A stretch of DNA of 64,000 nt from Tenacibaculum jejuense (lineage in GTDB: Bacteria; Bacteroidota; Bacteroidia; Flavobacteriales; Flavobacteriaceae). The position numbers and the translations under genes are program-made. The stretch's first letter is position 1; each line of letters opens with the position of its first letter. Positions 35,494 through 46,085 of the stretch are shown here, in pieces. The notes beneath the pieces were generated by a model. The model did not search any database. It was not told the DNA's origin and saw nothing but the letters and a program-made list of their open reading frames with translations. The stretch lies in assembly GCF_900198195.1 (NCBI RefSeq), contig NZ_LT899436.1, forward strand, positions 1,951,001-2,015,000, given 5' to 3'.

Positions 35494-36936
35494 ATGTCAA
35501 TAATAACAAATTACGAGGAAGAAGTTGCTAATCAAGCTCAAATTAGAAGAGCTACAACTGAATTTATCAATATTGTAAACGATTTATGGTACGATAAATC
35601 AATTGAATTAGTATTATTTAGAAACCCATTAGTAGATAAAAGAGCTAGTGAAGTTTTAAATTTAATTGATTATGCTAAAGAATTTGTTGCAAAACCAATT
35701 TCTATTCAAGATGCATTAGATATTGCTAGAGCAATTCAGTCTATTGAATTACCTGCTTCAAAATTAGATATAGGAAAATTAGCTTACGAATATCATTTAA
35801 TAGATGATGCTAGTTTAGAAAAAGTTGATTTTGTAAAGAATCAATTAAAAGATGCTAATCAAGCTAATGGTATCCAACCAAAAGACGTTGTTTTATACGG
35901 ATTCGGACGTATCGGTCGTTTATTAGCAAGAGAATTAAGCAGTAAAATGGGTAAAGGTTCTCAATTACGATTAAGAGCTATTGTTACTCGTGGAAAGATT
36001 GATCAAAGTGTCTTAGAAAAAAGAGCTTCATTGTTAAGTATTGATTCTGTTCATGGTGATTTCTTAGGAACTGTAAGAGTAGATGCTGAAAATAATGCGT
36101 TAATCATTAATGGAACTTCAGTACAAATGATTTCAGCTGCTGCACCAGAAGATATTGATTATACTGCTTATGGAATTAATGATGCTTTAATTATTGATAA
36201 CACAGGAGCTTTTAGAGATAAAGAAGCTTTAAGTAGACATTTACAAGCTAAAGGAGCAGGAAAAGTTTTATTAACTGCACCAGGTAAAGGAATTCCAAAT
36301 ATCGTTCATGGTGTAAATCACTTAGAAAATAATCCTGATACTATCGATATTTTCTCTGCTGCATCTTGTACTACAAACGCTATTACTCCTGTTTTAAAAG
36401 TTTTAGAAGATAATTACGGAATTAAAAAAGGACATTTAGAAACAATTCATGCATATACTAATGATCAAAATTTGGTAGATAATATGCATAAAAAATATAG
36501 GAGAGGTAGAGCTGCTGCTTTAAATATGGTAATTACTGAAACTGGAGCCGGAAAAGCAGTTTCTAAAGCATTACCTGCATTAGAAGGAAAATTAACTTCA
36601 AATGCAATTAGAGTACCAGTACCAAACGGATCTCTTGCTATTTTAAATTTACAATTAAATTCTGAAACAACTGCAGAAGCTATTAACGCTATTATGAAGC
36701 AGTATGCTTTAGAAGGAGATTTAGTTGAGCAAATCAAATATTCATTAAGTAATGAGTTAGTTTCTACTGATATTGTTGGTACAACTGCACCTTCAATTTT
36801 TGATAGTAAGGCTACAATTGCTGATGGAGATACTATCGTAATTTACGTTTGGTACGATAATGAATATGGGTATTCTCATCAAGTTATGCGCTTAGCGAAA
36901 CATATCGCTAAAGTTCGTAGATATACGTATTATTAG
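35494..36936 (+). CDS. gap: Glyceraldehyde-3-phosphate dehydrogenase, long form
   Basis: Oxidises glyceraldehyde-3-phosphate with NAD(P). At 480 residues it is far longer than the classic 330-340 because of a helical N-terminal extension of about 130 residues (IITNYEEEVANQAQIRRATTE onward). The Rossmann motif GFGRIGR is at 136-142, the catalytic cysteine C292 lies in ASCTTNA, and NLVDNMHKKYRRGRAAALNM and YVWYDNEYGYS complete the fold. I use the ATG at 35494; the frame up to 35458 begins with TTG inside the -7 box. Bacteroidota often have this long form next to a normal Gap. Whether it runs glycolysis or gluconeogenesis is not decided by sequence. Confidence 0.94.
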   Translation: MSIITNYEEEVANQAQIRRATTEFINIVNDLWYDKSIELVLFRNPLVDKRASEVLNLIDYAKEFVAKPISIQDALDIARAIQSIELPASKLDIGKLAYEYHLIDDASLEKVDFVKNQLKDANQANGIQPKDVVLYGFGRIGRLLARELSSKMGKGSQLRLRAIVTRGKIDQSVLEKRASLLSIDSVHGDFLGTVRVDAENNALIINGTSVQMISAAAPEDIDYTAYGINDALIIDNTGAFRDKEALSRHLQAKGAGKVLLTAPGKGIPNIVHGVNHLENNPDTIDIFSAASCTTNAITPVLKVLEDNYGIKKGHLETIHAYTNDQNLVDNMHKKYRRGRAAALNMVITETGAGKAVSKALPALEGKLTSNAIRVPVPNGSLAILNLQLNSETTAEAINAIMKQYALEGDLVEQIKYSLSNELVSTDIVGTTAPSIFDSKATIADGDTIVIYVWYDNEYGYSHQVMRLAKHIAKVRRYTYY

Positions 36937-36961
36937 TAGACGATTTTATATAATAAATGTT

Positions 36962-36994
36962 AAAAAGTTCGAAGTAATTACTTCGAACTTTTTT
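36962..36994 (+). terminator. Intrinsic terminator of the GAPDH gene
   Basis: Perfect palindrome with 16-base arms (AAAAAGTTCGAAGTAA and its complement) and a T run, 25 bp after the stop codon. Confidence 0.88.
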
Positions 36995-37036
36995 AATTAA
37001 AATAGTAAATTGCGTTTCTCAAATTATTCAATACAA

Positions 37037-37597
37037 ATGAAAAAAGTTTTCCCAATACTAATACTTTTAGTGATGTCAATTCAAATTCAAGCACAAGATT
37101 TACCATATTATGAAATTCCAAAAGCTTCAGATTCCTATACAGCAGGTTCTGTAGCAAGTAGATTGATAGATGGTTTGGGGTTTCGTTATTATTGGGCAAC
37201 TGAAGGTTTAACTGAAAAAGATCTAGCTTTTAAACCAACTCCAGAGTCTAGAACATCCGGGGAAACTATAGATCATATTTTAGGATTATCTCAAGTAGTA
37301 CTAAATGCAGCTTTAAAAAAGCCAAACGGAGAAAAACAACCAGAAATGAGTTTTAAAGAGAAAAGAGAGAAAACACTACAGAATCTTAAAAAAGCAAGCG
37401 ATATTTTAAAGAATGAAACAGATTTGACAGAGTTTAAAGTAATTTTTGGAGAAAATAAATTTCCTTTTTGGAATGCAATTAATGGTCCAATAGCAGATGC
37501 AATGTGGCACGTTGGGCAAGTTGTAACATTTAGAAGATCATCAGGAAACCCTTTCCCTAAAGGAGTTAGTGTATTTACAGGAAAAGTTAGAAAATAA
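37037..37597 (+). CDS. Exported DinB-like protein
   Basis: A 186-residue DinB/YfiT-type four-helix protein carrying a signal peptide (MKKVFPILILLVMSIQIQAQ). The helical bundle has histidines placed for metal binding (ETIDHILGLS and MWHVGQVVTFRR). DinB proteins are usually cytoplasmic metal-dependent transferases or hydrolases, so an exported one is less usual, though seen in Bacteroidota. The ATG at 37037 starts the signal peptide; the frame from 37010 begins with TTG. It abuts ligA with no intergenic base, so the two are cotranscribed. Confidence 0.82.
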   Translation: MKKVFPILILLVMSIQIQAQDLPYYEIPKASDSYTAGSVASRLIDGLGFRYYWATEGLTEKDLAFKPTPESRTSGETIDHILGLSQVVLNAALKKPNGEKQPEMSFKEKREKTLQNLKKASDILKNETDLTEFKVIFGENKFPFWNAINGPIADAMWHVGQVVTFRRSSGNPFPKGVSVFTGKVRK

Positions 37598-39595
<1,998 letters not shown>

Positions 39596-39601
39596 CATCT
39601 A

Positions 39602-40258
39602 TTGAGCAAAAAAGTAAGTTTAAAATTATTAACATCTATAAGTTATATTTTAACTAGCATACTAGCATTGTATGTGTTGGTGAATTTTGACGAAGAGTAT
39701 AGCTTAAAAATATTACCAACAATGGTAGTGTTTTTAGCTTGCTTTTTGAAAATCAAGAATGTAGATAAACGTATTTTAGCTTTCTTTTTTTCTATCATTA
39801 TTGCAGATACTACTATAGTAAATTTAAGAAACTTTGCTTTTGGATTGTATTTTCATAGTTTAAGCTTTTTAATTTTATGCTTTTTAAGTTATAGTTTTTT
39901 CAAGAAAAAAGTTAGAAAAGAAATCATAAACTACTTCTTAATCTTTCTTATATTATTTTTAATTATATTTTTCTTTACGATTAAAGATAAAGGTGATGCA
40001 TACATTTCAATATTTATTTATGGAATATCTATTTGTTTAGCTACCTCTTTATTATTCACTAATTACTTGAAGATGATGATACCAGCTAATTATATGTTGT
40101 TTTTAGCGGTAGCTACCAGAATTTTATCAGATTCTATTTTAACCGTGGTACTTTTTAATAATTATGACATTTACTATGCAGTTTTAGCCTATTCAATTTA
40201 TTTTGTCTCTAATTATTTATTTTACAGAGGATTCTTATTAAAACAACCTAATAATTGA
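39602..40258 (+). CDS. YhhN/TMEM86-like membrane protein, divergent copy
   Basis: A 218-residue, very hydrophobic protein with about seven or eight membrane segments. It lies immediately before a clearer YhhN-family gene and has the same size and helix pattern; the late segment VATRILSDSILTVVLF aligns with the FILSDTILALHKF motif of its neighbour. The other family motifs (the GD pair and an early His) are not conserved, so it may be inactive or have another substrate. The start is TTG at 39602, right after ligA; no ATG is available before the first helix. It ends where the next gene begins. Confidence 0.68.
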   Translation: MSKKVSLKLLTSISYILTSILALYVLVNFDEEYSLKILPTMVVFLACFLKIKNVDKRILAFFFSIIIADTTIVNLRNFAFGLYFHSLSFLILCFLSYSFFKKKVRKEIINYFLIFLILFLIIFFFTIKDKGDAYISIFIYGISICLATSLLFTNYLKMMIPANYMLFLAVATRILSDSILTVVLFNNYDIYYAVLAYSIYFVSNYLFYRGFLLKQPNN

Positions 40259-40918
40259 ATGGGAAGCAAAAGAATATTTTTCTACATATTATTTTTTTTG
40301 GTATCAATCATTGAGATTTATGCTGTAATTTATAACAAGAATGAACTAGATTTTATTTTCAAACCTTTAATAACTTCTACTCTTGTAGCTTTATATTTAG
40401 TTAGTGTAACTAAACCAAATTTTTGGTATGTTTCAGCTTTATTCTTTTCTTTTTGGGGAGATGTTTTATTATTATTTCCTGAAGACTTTTTTGTTTTAGG
40501 GCTATTATCATTTCTAATTACGCATGTAATTTATATAAAAATTATTTCAGGTTTTATCAAGAAAATTAAATTAGGTACAAAGATGTTTTCTTTTCTAGCG
40601 TTTTTAATCTATTTCTCTGCTATTATTTTTTTGATACAAAATAATCTTAAAGAACTATTTTTTCCTGTAATAATGTATGGTATAGTTATTTCTTTGTTTG
40701 GTACTACAGCTTTATTAAATTACATTAATAACAAGACTACAGAAAGTTTATGGTTATTCATTGGAGCATTGATTTTTATACTTTCAGATACGATACTTGC
40801 ATTACATAAGTTTTACAGTCCACAGCCAATTTTTTTGAACTCAATAATGATCACTTATATCGTAGCTCAGTTTTATATATGTAAAGGGATGATTTCTAAA
40901 GGTAATTTAGAAGTTTAA
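40259..40918 (+). CDS. YhhN/TMEM86 family protein (lysoplasmalogenase-like)
   Basis: A 219-residue polytopic inner-membrane protein of the YhhN family, whose animal relatives hydrolyse lysoplasmalogens. Signatures are present: FFSFWGDVLLL, FLITHVIYIK, and ALIFILSDTILALHKF, giving the conserved Asp and His residues. The ATG directly follows the stop of the preceding paralogue-like gene. Its 3' end overlaps the convergent DoxX gene by 12 bases. Plasmalogens are not reported for aerobic flavobacteria as far as I know, so the lipid substrate is open. Confidence 0.85.
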   Translation: MGSKRIFFYILFFLVSIIEIYAVIYNKNELDFIFKPLITSTLVALYLVSVTKPNFWYVSALFFSFWGDVLLLFPEDFFVLGLLSFLITHVIYIKIISGFIKKIKLGTKMFSFLAFLIYFSAIIFLIQNNLKELFFPVIMYGIVISLFGTTALLNYINNKTTESLWLFIGALIFILSDTILALHKFYSPQPIFLNSIMITYIVAQFYICKGMISKGNLEV

Positions 40919-41290
40919 AAAAGGAATATCTTTTTTATTAAGAAATAAAAGTATTCCTCCACTAATTAGAGTAATAATAGCCATTATAAATAATGCACCA
41001 CCATCATTATTGTGAATAATTCCAATTTTTATAATGTGAGAAAAAATTGCTCCAGACATTACACCAACTGTTATTAATGCACCTAGCCAAGTTTTTTTAG
41101 GTAAAAAAAGTAAAATTGTAGCTATTAGTTCAATAATACCGGTTCCAATTCTCATGAAAGCTTCATTTTCACCAGCTACTTTTGTAAATAAGTCAACACT
41201 AGTCATATCCGCAGTAAACTTAAAGAATAAAGTTTGTAACATAATAATACCTGCAAGGACTTTAAGAGCTAAGGGTAAATGTTTTTTCAT
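40907..41290 (-). CDS. DoxX-like membrane protein
   Basis: A 127-residue protein with four membrane helices, of the DoxX/DUF4281-like group: LALKVLAGIIMLQTLFFKFT in the first helix and GTGIIELIATILLFLP in the second. Such proteins are poorly understood and are often linked to redox or thiol stress. It is convergent with the YhhN gene (12-base overlap) and divergent from dapA with about 220 bp between them. ATG at 41290. Confidence 0.8.
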   Translation of the reverse strand: MKKHLPLALKVLAGIIMLQTLFFKFTADMTSVDLFTKVAGENEAFMRIGTGIIELIATILLFLPKKTWLGALITVGVMSGAIFSHIIKIGIIHNNDGGALFIMAIITLISGGILLFLNKKDIPFLNF

Positions 41291-41508
41291 AATAAAAACT
41301 AAATATATTTTACAGCTTAGACGATAGAAGTCTGATATCTTTTCAATTAAATTAAAAAAATATAAACAAGAGGTTTAATATCATCAGTTTCTCTCAAGTA
41401 TTCAGATTAAATAAAAAATTAAACATGAAACAAAAATTTGTGTATTCTTATTAAAAGCCTGACTAAAATCAAATAAAGCTTTAATTTTACTCAAAATTTA
41501 TCACTAAA

Positions 41509-42384
41509 ATGCAACAATTTATAGGTACAGGAGTGGCTTTAGTAACTCCTTTTAACGAAGATAGAAGTATAGATTTTGATGGTTTAGAAAGATTAGTAAA
41601 CTATCAAATAGATAATGGTGTAAACTATTTAGTTGTTTTAGGAACTACAGGAGAGCCAGCTACTTTAACAAATGAAGAAAAAGAAGCTGTAAAAACTAAA
41701 ATCATAGAAGTTAATAATGGAAGATTGCCATTAGTAATTGGTATTGGAGGAAACAATACAGCTGCAGTAGTAGAAGAGATTAAAAATACAGATTTAACTC
41801 ATTTTGATGCGATCTTATCGGTTTCTCCATATTACAATAAACCAACTCAAGAAGGAATTTATCAACACTTTAAAGCAGTTGCAGAAGCTACAGATAAACC
41901 TATTATATTATATAATGTTCCTGGTAGAACTTCATCTAATATGTTACCAGAAACTATAGTTCGTTTAGCAAAAGATTTCGAAAACCTTGTAGCTGTTAAA
42001 GAAGCTAAAGGAGATATAGTTCAAGCCATGCGAATTATTGAGTTAGCTCCAAAAGATTTTTTAGTAATTTCAGGAGATGATATGATTGCTTTACCTATGA
42101 CTTTGGCAGGTGGTTCTGGAGTTATTAGCGTAATTGGTGAAGGATTACCAAAAGAGTTTTCTTCGATGATTCAACTTGGGTTAGAAGGAAAAACTAAGGA
42201 AGCTTATAAATTACATTACAAAGTAATGAACAGTATCGATTTAATATTTGCTGAAGGAAACCCAGCAGGAATAAAATCGTTACTACAGAAACGAGGAATT
42301 TGTTTAGATGAAGTTCGTTTGCCTTTAGTAAAAGCTTCGGAAGAATTACAAACTCAAATTTCAGATTTTGTAGATACTTTGTAA
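41509..42384 (+). CDS. dapA: 4-hydroxy-tetrahydrodipicolinate synthase
   Basis: Condenses pyruvate with aspartate semialdehyde to start the lysine/diaminopimelate branch. The 291 residues form a TIM barrel with GTTGEPATL, the catalytic tyrosine Y135 ([13 protein letters not shown]) and the Schiff-base lysine K164 (VAVKEAKGD). Length and motifs are normal. Single gene with ATG at 41509 and a terminator at 42408-42440. Confidence 0.97.
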   Translation: MQQFIGTGVALVTPFNEDRSIDFDGLERLVNYQIDNGVNYLVVLGTTGEPATLTNEEKEAVKTKIIEVNNGRLPLVIGIGGNNTAAVVEEIKNTDLTHFDAILSVSPYYNKPTQEGIYQHFKAVAEATDKPIILYNVPGRTSSNMLPETIVRLAKDFENLVAVKEAKGDIVQAMRIIELAPKDFLVISGDDMIALPMTLAGGSGVISVIGEGLPKEFSSMIQLGLEGKTKEAYKLHYKVMNSIDLIFAEGNPAGIKSLLQKRGICLDEVRLPLVKASEELQTQISDFVDTL

Positions 42385-42407
42385 AAGTTAGACAAAATAA
42401 AGTTAAA

Positions 42408-42440
42408 AAACCATACGCTTATACCTTAAGTGTATGGTTT
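42408..42440 (+). terminator. Intrinsic terminator of dapA
   Basis: Stem AAACCATACGCTTA / TAAGTGTATGGTTT with one G-T pair, about 24 bp after the dapA stop codon. Confidence 0.8.
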
Positions 42441-42504
42441 TGTGGTTTATTAAATATGTTAAGTTTTAAGATTTAATAAGTTTAAAAACTAAACCTTACT
42501 ACTA

Positions 42505-43551
42505 ATGAAACCAACTAAAATTTTATCTTGTTTTTTACTTAGCTTTTTATTGTGCAATTGTGAATCAATAAAATTACCTAAAGCAGAAACTTTAGGAGAA
42601 GAAAACTCTTCGTATTCTTATGTTCCGATAGATCCTTTTCCGGTATCTACCGTTATGGGTAATAGTTGTTTACCATGCCAACCCAATGAAATTATTCCAT
42701 ATAAGACTTTATTGAACTCTTTTCCAGATCAAACAGTTCGTCTATCAGTTGCTAAATTAAATACAGATGGTTCAATTACTTATGGAAGTGTTGTAAAAGC
42801 CACAGCAAAAAATGAAACTTATGAAGTAACTTTAGATTATGTAAATGTAGATGTTACTCAAATTCCCTTTTTTTACAGACAAAGAGTAACTTATGCTAAC
42901 CTCGAAGAGACTGATAATAAAAAAAAGAAAAAAAAGACAGTTTACGATATAGAACCAAGTATTCGATATGATGAGCATACAAATGAATGTGGGCAAATAC
43001 CAAATACAGATGCTAATAAAATGTATAGAATAGAAAAAGAAGAAATTAGAAAAAAATTTCCTTTTGATAAAGGATGGCAAGAGAAAGTCGTTCCTGTGTA
43101 CATAGGAGTTGGTTTAAGAGTTGTAGCAAGAGTAACTGTTTTAGATGCCAATGTGAACTTATCAGGTTTAGGAGTTATTGGAAGTGAAGCAAAAGCAGGA
43201 CGATTAAAAGGAAGTTTAAGCGTACAAACATTAGGGATTACAGGAAGAAGTGTGTCTTCTGCTTTACCTTTACCAAGTGAAATAAATGAAACTACTATAC
43301 AAAATGCTATCTTATCTATAGGAACGATTAAAGCTCAATTATACTCATTAACTCCTAAAGATGAAAAAAGCGAAACAAACAAAGATGGAATTGTTATTTC
43401 TCCTAGAGTAGTAGGTATATATAAACCGTTTAAAGGAGGCGCAGAAGTCATAAATCCAATTATTTCTGAGTTAGCAAGACAACCAGTTCGTTGGTATCGA
43501 CCTTGTAAAAATCCAGCTAAATATCCGAGCTCTTGTTCAGAGAAAAAATAA
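42505..43551 (+). CDS. Lipoprotein of unknown function
   Basis: An unrecognised 348-residue protein with a lipoprotein signal (FLLSFLLCNCES; C17 or C19). It has a CLPC pair at about residue 56-59, further cysteines at HTNECGQIP and near the C-terminus (RPCKNPAKYPSSCSEKK), and a long beta-rich middle (VPVYIGVGLRVVARVTVLDA). A lysine run (NKKKKKKT) at about 139-145 is encoded by long A tracts. It stands alone, with a hairpin terminator after it. I find no catalytic motif. Confidence 0.72.
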   Translation: MKPTKILSCFLLSFLLCNCESIKLPKAETLGEENSSYSYVPIDPFPVSTVMGNSCLPCQPNEIIPYKTLLNSFPDQTVRLSVAKLNTDGSITYGSVVKATAKNETYEVTLDYVNVDVTQIPFFYRQRVTYANLEETDNKKKKKKTVYDIEPSIRYDEHTNECGQIPNTDANKMYRIEKEEIRKKFPFDKGWQEKVVPVYIGVGLRVVARVTVLDANVNLSGLGVIGSEAKAGRLKGSLSVQTLGITGRSVSSALPLPSEINETTIQNAILSIGTIKAQLYSLTPKDEKSETNKDGIVISPRVVGIYKPFKGGAEVINPIISELARQPVRWYRPCKNPAKYPSSCSEKK

Positions 43552-43601
43552 ATTTAACATACGTTTAGTAGCTTATTCATTTATATTATCCGTTATTGCT
43601 T

Positions 43602-43627
43602 TTGAATTTCAAAGGAAATTCAATTTT
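43602..43627 (+). terminator. Probable terminator of the unknown lipoprotein gene
   Basis: Stem TTGAATTTC / GAAATTCAA with a four-base loop and a short T run, 50 bp after the stop codon. Confidence 0.6.
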
Positions 43628-43647
43628 AATAATACATAATTAATTAG

Positions 43648-43655
43648 TAATTTTG
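43648..43655 (+). promoter_or_regulatory. Candidate -7 box for the bamD operon
   Basis: TAATTTTG, a full TAnnTTTG match. It implies a transcript start near 43661, which favours the ATG at 43669 over the one at 43660. Confidence 0.5.
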
Positions 43656-43668
43656 CAAAATGCAAAAA

Positions 43669-44493
43669 ATGAAGAGAATAGTATACGTAGTAATTGCATT
43701 TTTAATGTTAACTTCATGTGGAGAGTACCACAGAGCTTTAAATAGAGGTACTACAGATGAACAGTACAAGATGGCAATAAAAATGTACGAAGCTGAAAAA
43801 TACAGTAGGGCTTTACGTTTGTTTGAAAAAATCACACCTTCATACAGAGGAAAACCTCAAATGGAGCGTATACAATATATGGTGGCCAATTCTAACTTAA
43901 ATGAAAAAAATTATGGAATTGCTGGATACTATTTTGGACGCTTTTCAGACAATTATCCAAAGAGTTCTAAAAGAGAGGAAGCAGATTTCCTTTCTGCATT
44001 AAGTTATTACAAAGCAACACCATCTTACACAAAAGATCCAACTAACATTAACAAAGCTATTGATGCTTTTCAATCTTTTATTGATAAATATCCTGATTCA
44101 CCAAAGTTGGCTGAAGCAAATAAATATTATCAAGAATTACGTTATATGTTAGAAAGTAAAGCTTTTGATATAGCAAAAAATTACTATAATACGGCTGAAA
44201 CAGATCCAAGAAATTATAGAGCTGCCATTGTAGCATTTGATAACTTATTATCAGATTTTCTAGGAACTACTTACAAAGAAGAAGCTTTGTTTTATAGATT
44301 AAAAGCAGCTCACGATTTAGCAGTAAAAAGTAGAGTGAAAAAGAGAGGAGAAAGAACTAAAGTTGCATTAAAAGCTTATGAAAAGTTAAAACGTAATTTT
44401 CCAAAGACAAGGTTTGAAAAAGAGTCTGAAGAAATGTATGCTACTTTAAAAGAGATAGAACAAGATTTACAAAAACAATTAGTTAAAAGTTAA
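43669..44493 (+). CDS. bamD: Outer-membrane assembly lipoprotein BamD
   Basis: Part of the BAM complex that inserts beta-barrel proteins into the outer membrane. The 274 residues start with a lipoprotein signal (KRIVYVVIAFLMLTSC, C17) and then form TPR-like helical hairpins (YSRALRLFEKITPSYRGKP; GIAGYYFGRFSDNYPKSSKREEA; AIDAFQSFIDKYPDSPKLAEA). An in-frame ATG at 43660 is also possible (three extra residues). It leads the operon of omega, coaBC, DUF4835 and others, which is a stable Bacteroidota arrangement. Confidence 0.93.
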   Translation: MKRIVYVVIAFLMLTSCGEYHRALNRGTTDEQYKMAIKMYEAEKYSRALRLFEKITPSYRGKPQMERIQYMVANSNLNEKNYGIAGYYFGRFSDNYPKSSKREEADFLSALSYYKATPSYTKDPTNINKAIDAFQSFIDKYPDSPKLAEANKYYQELRYMLESKAFDIAKNYYNTAETDPRNYRAAIVAFDNLLSDFLGTTYKEEALFYRLKAAHDLAVKSRVKKRGERTKVALKAYEKLKRNFPKTRFEKESEEMYATLKEIEQDLQKQLVKS

Positions 44494-44495
44494 AT

Positions 44496-44822
44496 ATGAA
44501 TTACAAAGAAACTAAAGCCCCTGTTAGTACAGTGACTTATGATAGAGAAGCTATTGAAGCATCTACTGATAACATTTATGAGGCTATTTCTATCATAGCT
44601 AAAAGAGCGACTCAAATTAATTCTGACTTAAAAAAAGAATTGGTAGACAAATTAGATGAGTTTGCAACTTATAACGATAGCTTAGAAGAGGTTTTCGAGA
44701 ACAAAGAACAAATCGAAGTTTCTAAATTTTACGAAAGATTACCAAAGCCAACAGCTATAGCCGTAGAAGAGTGGTTAAGCGACAAAATTTATCACCGTTC
44801 TACTACTGATAAAAAGAAATAA
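44496..44822 (+). CDS. rpoZ: RNA polymerase omega subunit, Bacteroidota type (Rpb6-like)
   Basis: A 108-residue protein corresponding to the omega/Rpb6 subunit, which stabilises the beta' subunit. It has the core DNIYEAISIIAKRATQINSDLKKELVDKLDEF, in which the conserved IYEAI and KRA residues match the family, and a Bacteroidota-type acidic middle and WLSDKIYHR end. ATG at 44496, two bases after bamD and 3 bp before coaBC, as in other flavobacteria (the gene is next to spoT/gmk in E. coli). Confidence 0.9.
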   Translation: MNYKETKAPVSTVTYDREAIEASTDNIYEAISIIAKRATQINSDLKKELVDKLDEFATYNDSLEEVFENKEQIEVSKFYERLPKPTAIAVEEWLSDKIYHRSTTDKKK

Positions 44823-44825
44823 TTA

Positions 44826-46037
44826 ATGTCTATACTTCAAGGCAAGAAGGTATTACTTGGTATTACCGCTGGTATAGCAGCATATAAAACGGCTAGCTTA
44901 GTCCGTTTATTTATAAAATCAGGCGCAGAAGTCAAAGTAGTTATGACTCCTGCGTCTAAAGATTTTATAACACCTTTAACGTTATCCACATTATCCAAAA
45001 ATCCTGTCCATTCTACATTTTACGACAAAGAAGATGAAAATGAATTATGGAATAATCATGTTGATCTAGGCTTATGGGCAGATATTATGGTTATAGCACC
45101 TGCTACAGCCAATACATTATCTAAAATGACAAATGGCAGTTGTGATAATTTATTGTTAGCAACATATTTGTCAGCAAAATGTCCTGTGTATTTTGCTCCT
45201 GCGATGGATTTAGACATGTACAAACATCCATCAACAAAATCTAGTTTAGAGAATTTACAACGATTTGGAAACATAATGATTCCAGCTACTTCAGGTGAAT
45301 TAGCTAGTGGTTTAGTTGGAGAAGGAAGAATGGCAGAACCAGAAGATATAGTTAGTTTTATAGAAGATGATATATTAGCAAAATTACCTTTAAAAGGGAA
45401 AAAACTATTGTTAACAGCAGGACCAACTTATGAAGCTATAGATCCTGTGCGTTTTATAGGAAATCATTCTTCTGGTAAAATGGGATTTGCTATAGCAAAA
45501 ACCGCAGCAAATTTAGGAGCAGAAGTATATCTAGTTTCTGGACCATCTCATCAAATAATAAAACATTCTTTAGTACACAGAATAGATGTAACTTCAGCTC
45601 AAGATATGTATGATGCTTGTCATAAATATTTTGCTAACGTCGATATTGCTATTCTTTCTGCCGCAGTTGCAGACTATAGACCAAAAAATGTAGCAACTCA
45701 AAAAATAAAAAAGAAGGATGCTTCGTTAATAATTGAGTTAGAACCGACAAAAGATATACTGAAATCTTTAGGAGAAATAAAGAAAAATCAACTATTGGTT
45801 GGTTTTGCTTTAGAAACTAATGATGAAGTATCAAATGCTCAAAAGAAGATCGAAAAGAAGAATTTAGATTTAATCGTTTTAAATTCTTTAAGAGATAAAG
45901 GAGCTGGATTTGCCAGAGATACAAATAAAATTACTATTATTGATTCAGATTTTAAAGAAAAATCATTTCCATTAAAATCTAAAAAAGAAGTAGCTAAAGA
46001 CATTATCGATGAAATCATTCAAAAACTAAGTCACTAA
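44826..46037 (+). CDS. coaBC: Bifunctional phosphopantothenoylcysteine decarboxylase/phosphopantothenate-cysteine ligase
   Basis: Carries out two consecutive steps of coenzyme A synthesis. The 403 residues have the FMN-binding CoaC half (LLGITAGIAAYKTASLVRLF; NNHVDLGLWADIMVIAPATA; APAMDLDMYKHP) and the CoaB half (LLTAGPTYEAIDPVRFIGNH; SAAVADYRP; LVGFALETND). Both halves are complete. ATG start at 44826 within the bamD operon. Confidence 0.97.
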   Translation: MSILQGKKVLLGITAGIAAYKTASLVRLFIKSGAEVKVVMTPASKDFITPLTLSTLSKNPVHSTFYDKEDENELWNNHVDLGLWADIMVIAPATANTLSKMTNGSCDNLLLATYLSAKCPVYFAPAMDLDMYKHPSTKSSLENLQRFGNIMIPATSGELASGLVGEGRMAEPEDIVSFIEDDILAKLPLKGKKLLLTAGPTYEAIDPVRFIGNHSSGKMGFAIAKTAANLGAEVYLVSGPSHQIIKHSLVHRIDVTSAQDMYDACHKYFANVDIAILSAAVADYRPKNVATQKIKKKDASLIIELEPTKDILKSLGEIKKNQLLVGFALETNDEVSNAQKKIEKKNLDLIVLNSLRDKGAGFARDTNKITIIDSDFKEKSFPLKSKKEVAKDIIDEIIQKLSH

Positions 46038-46085
46038 AGTTTTCTTTGATTTCAAACGATATTAATTTAATATTTACCAAGTATT

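Noticed and set aside
41291..41508. Riboswitch (for example lysine type) before dapA
   Set aside because: The 218-bp leader is AT-rich without the conserved elements or a strong hairpin pair that would support it.
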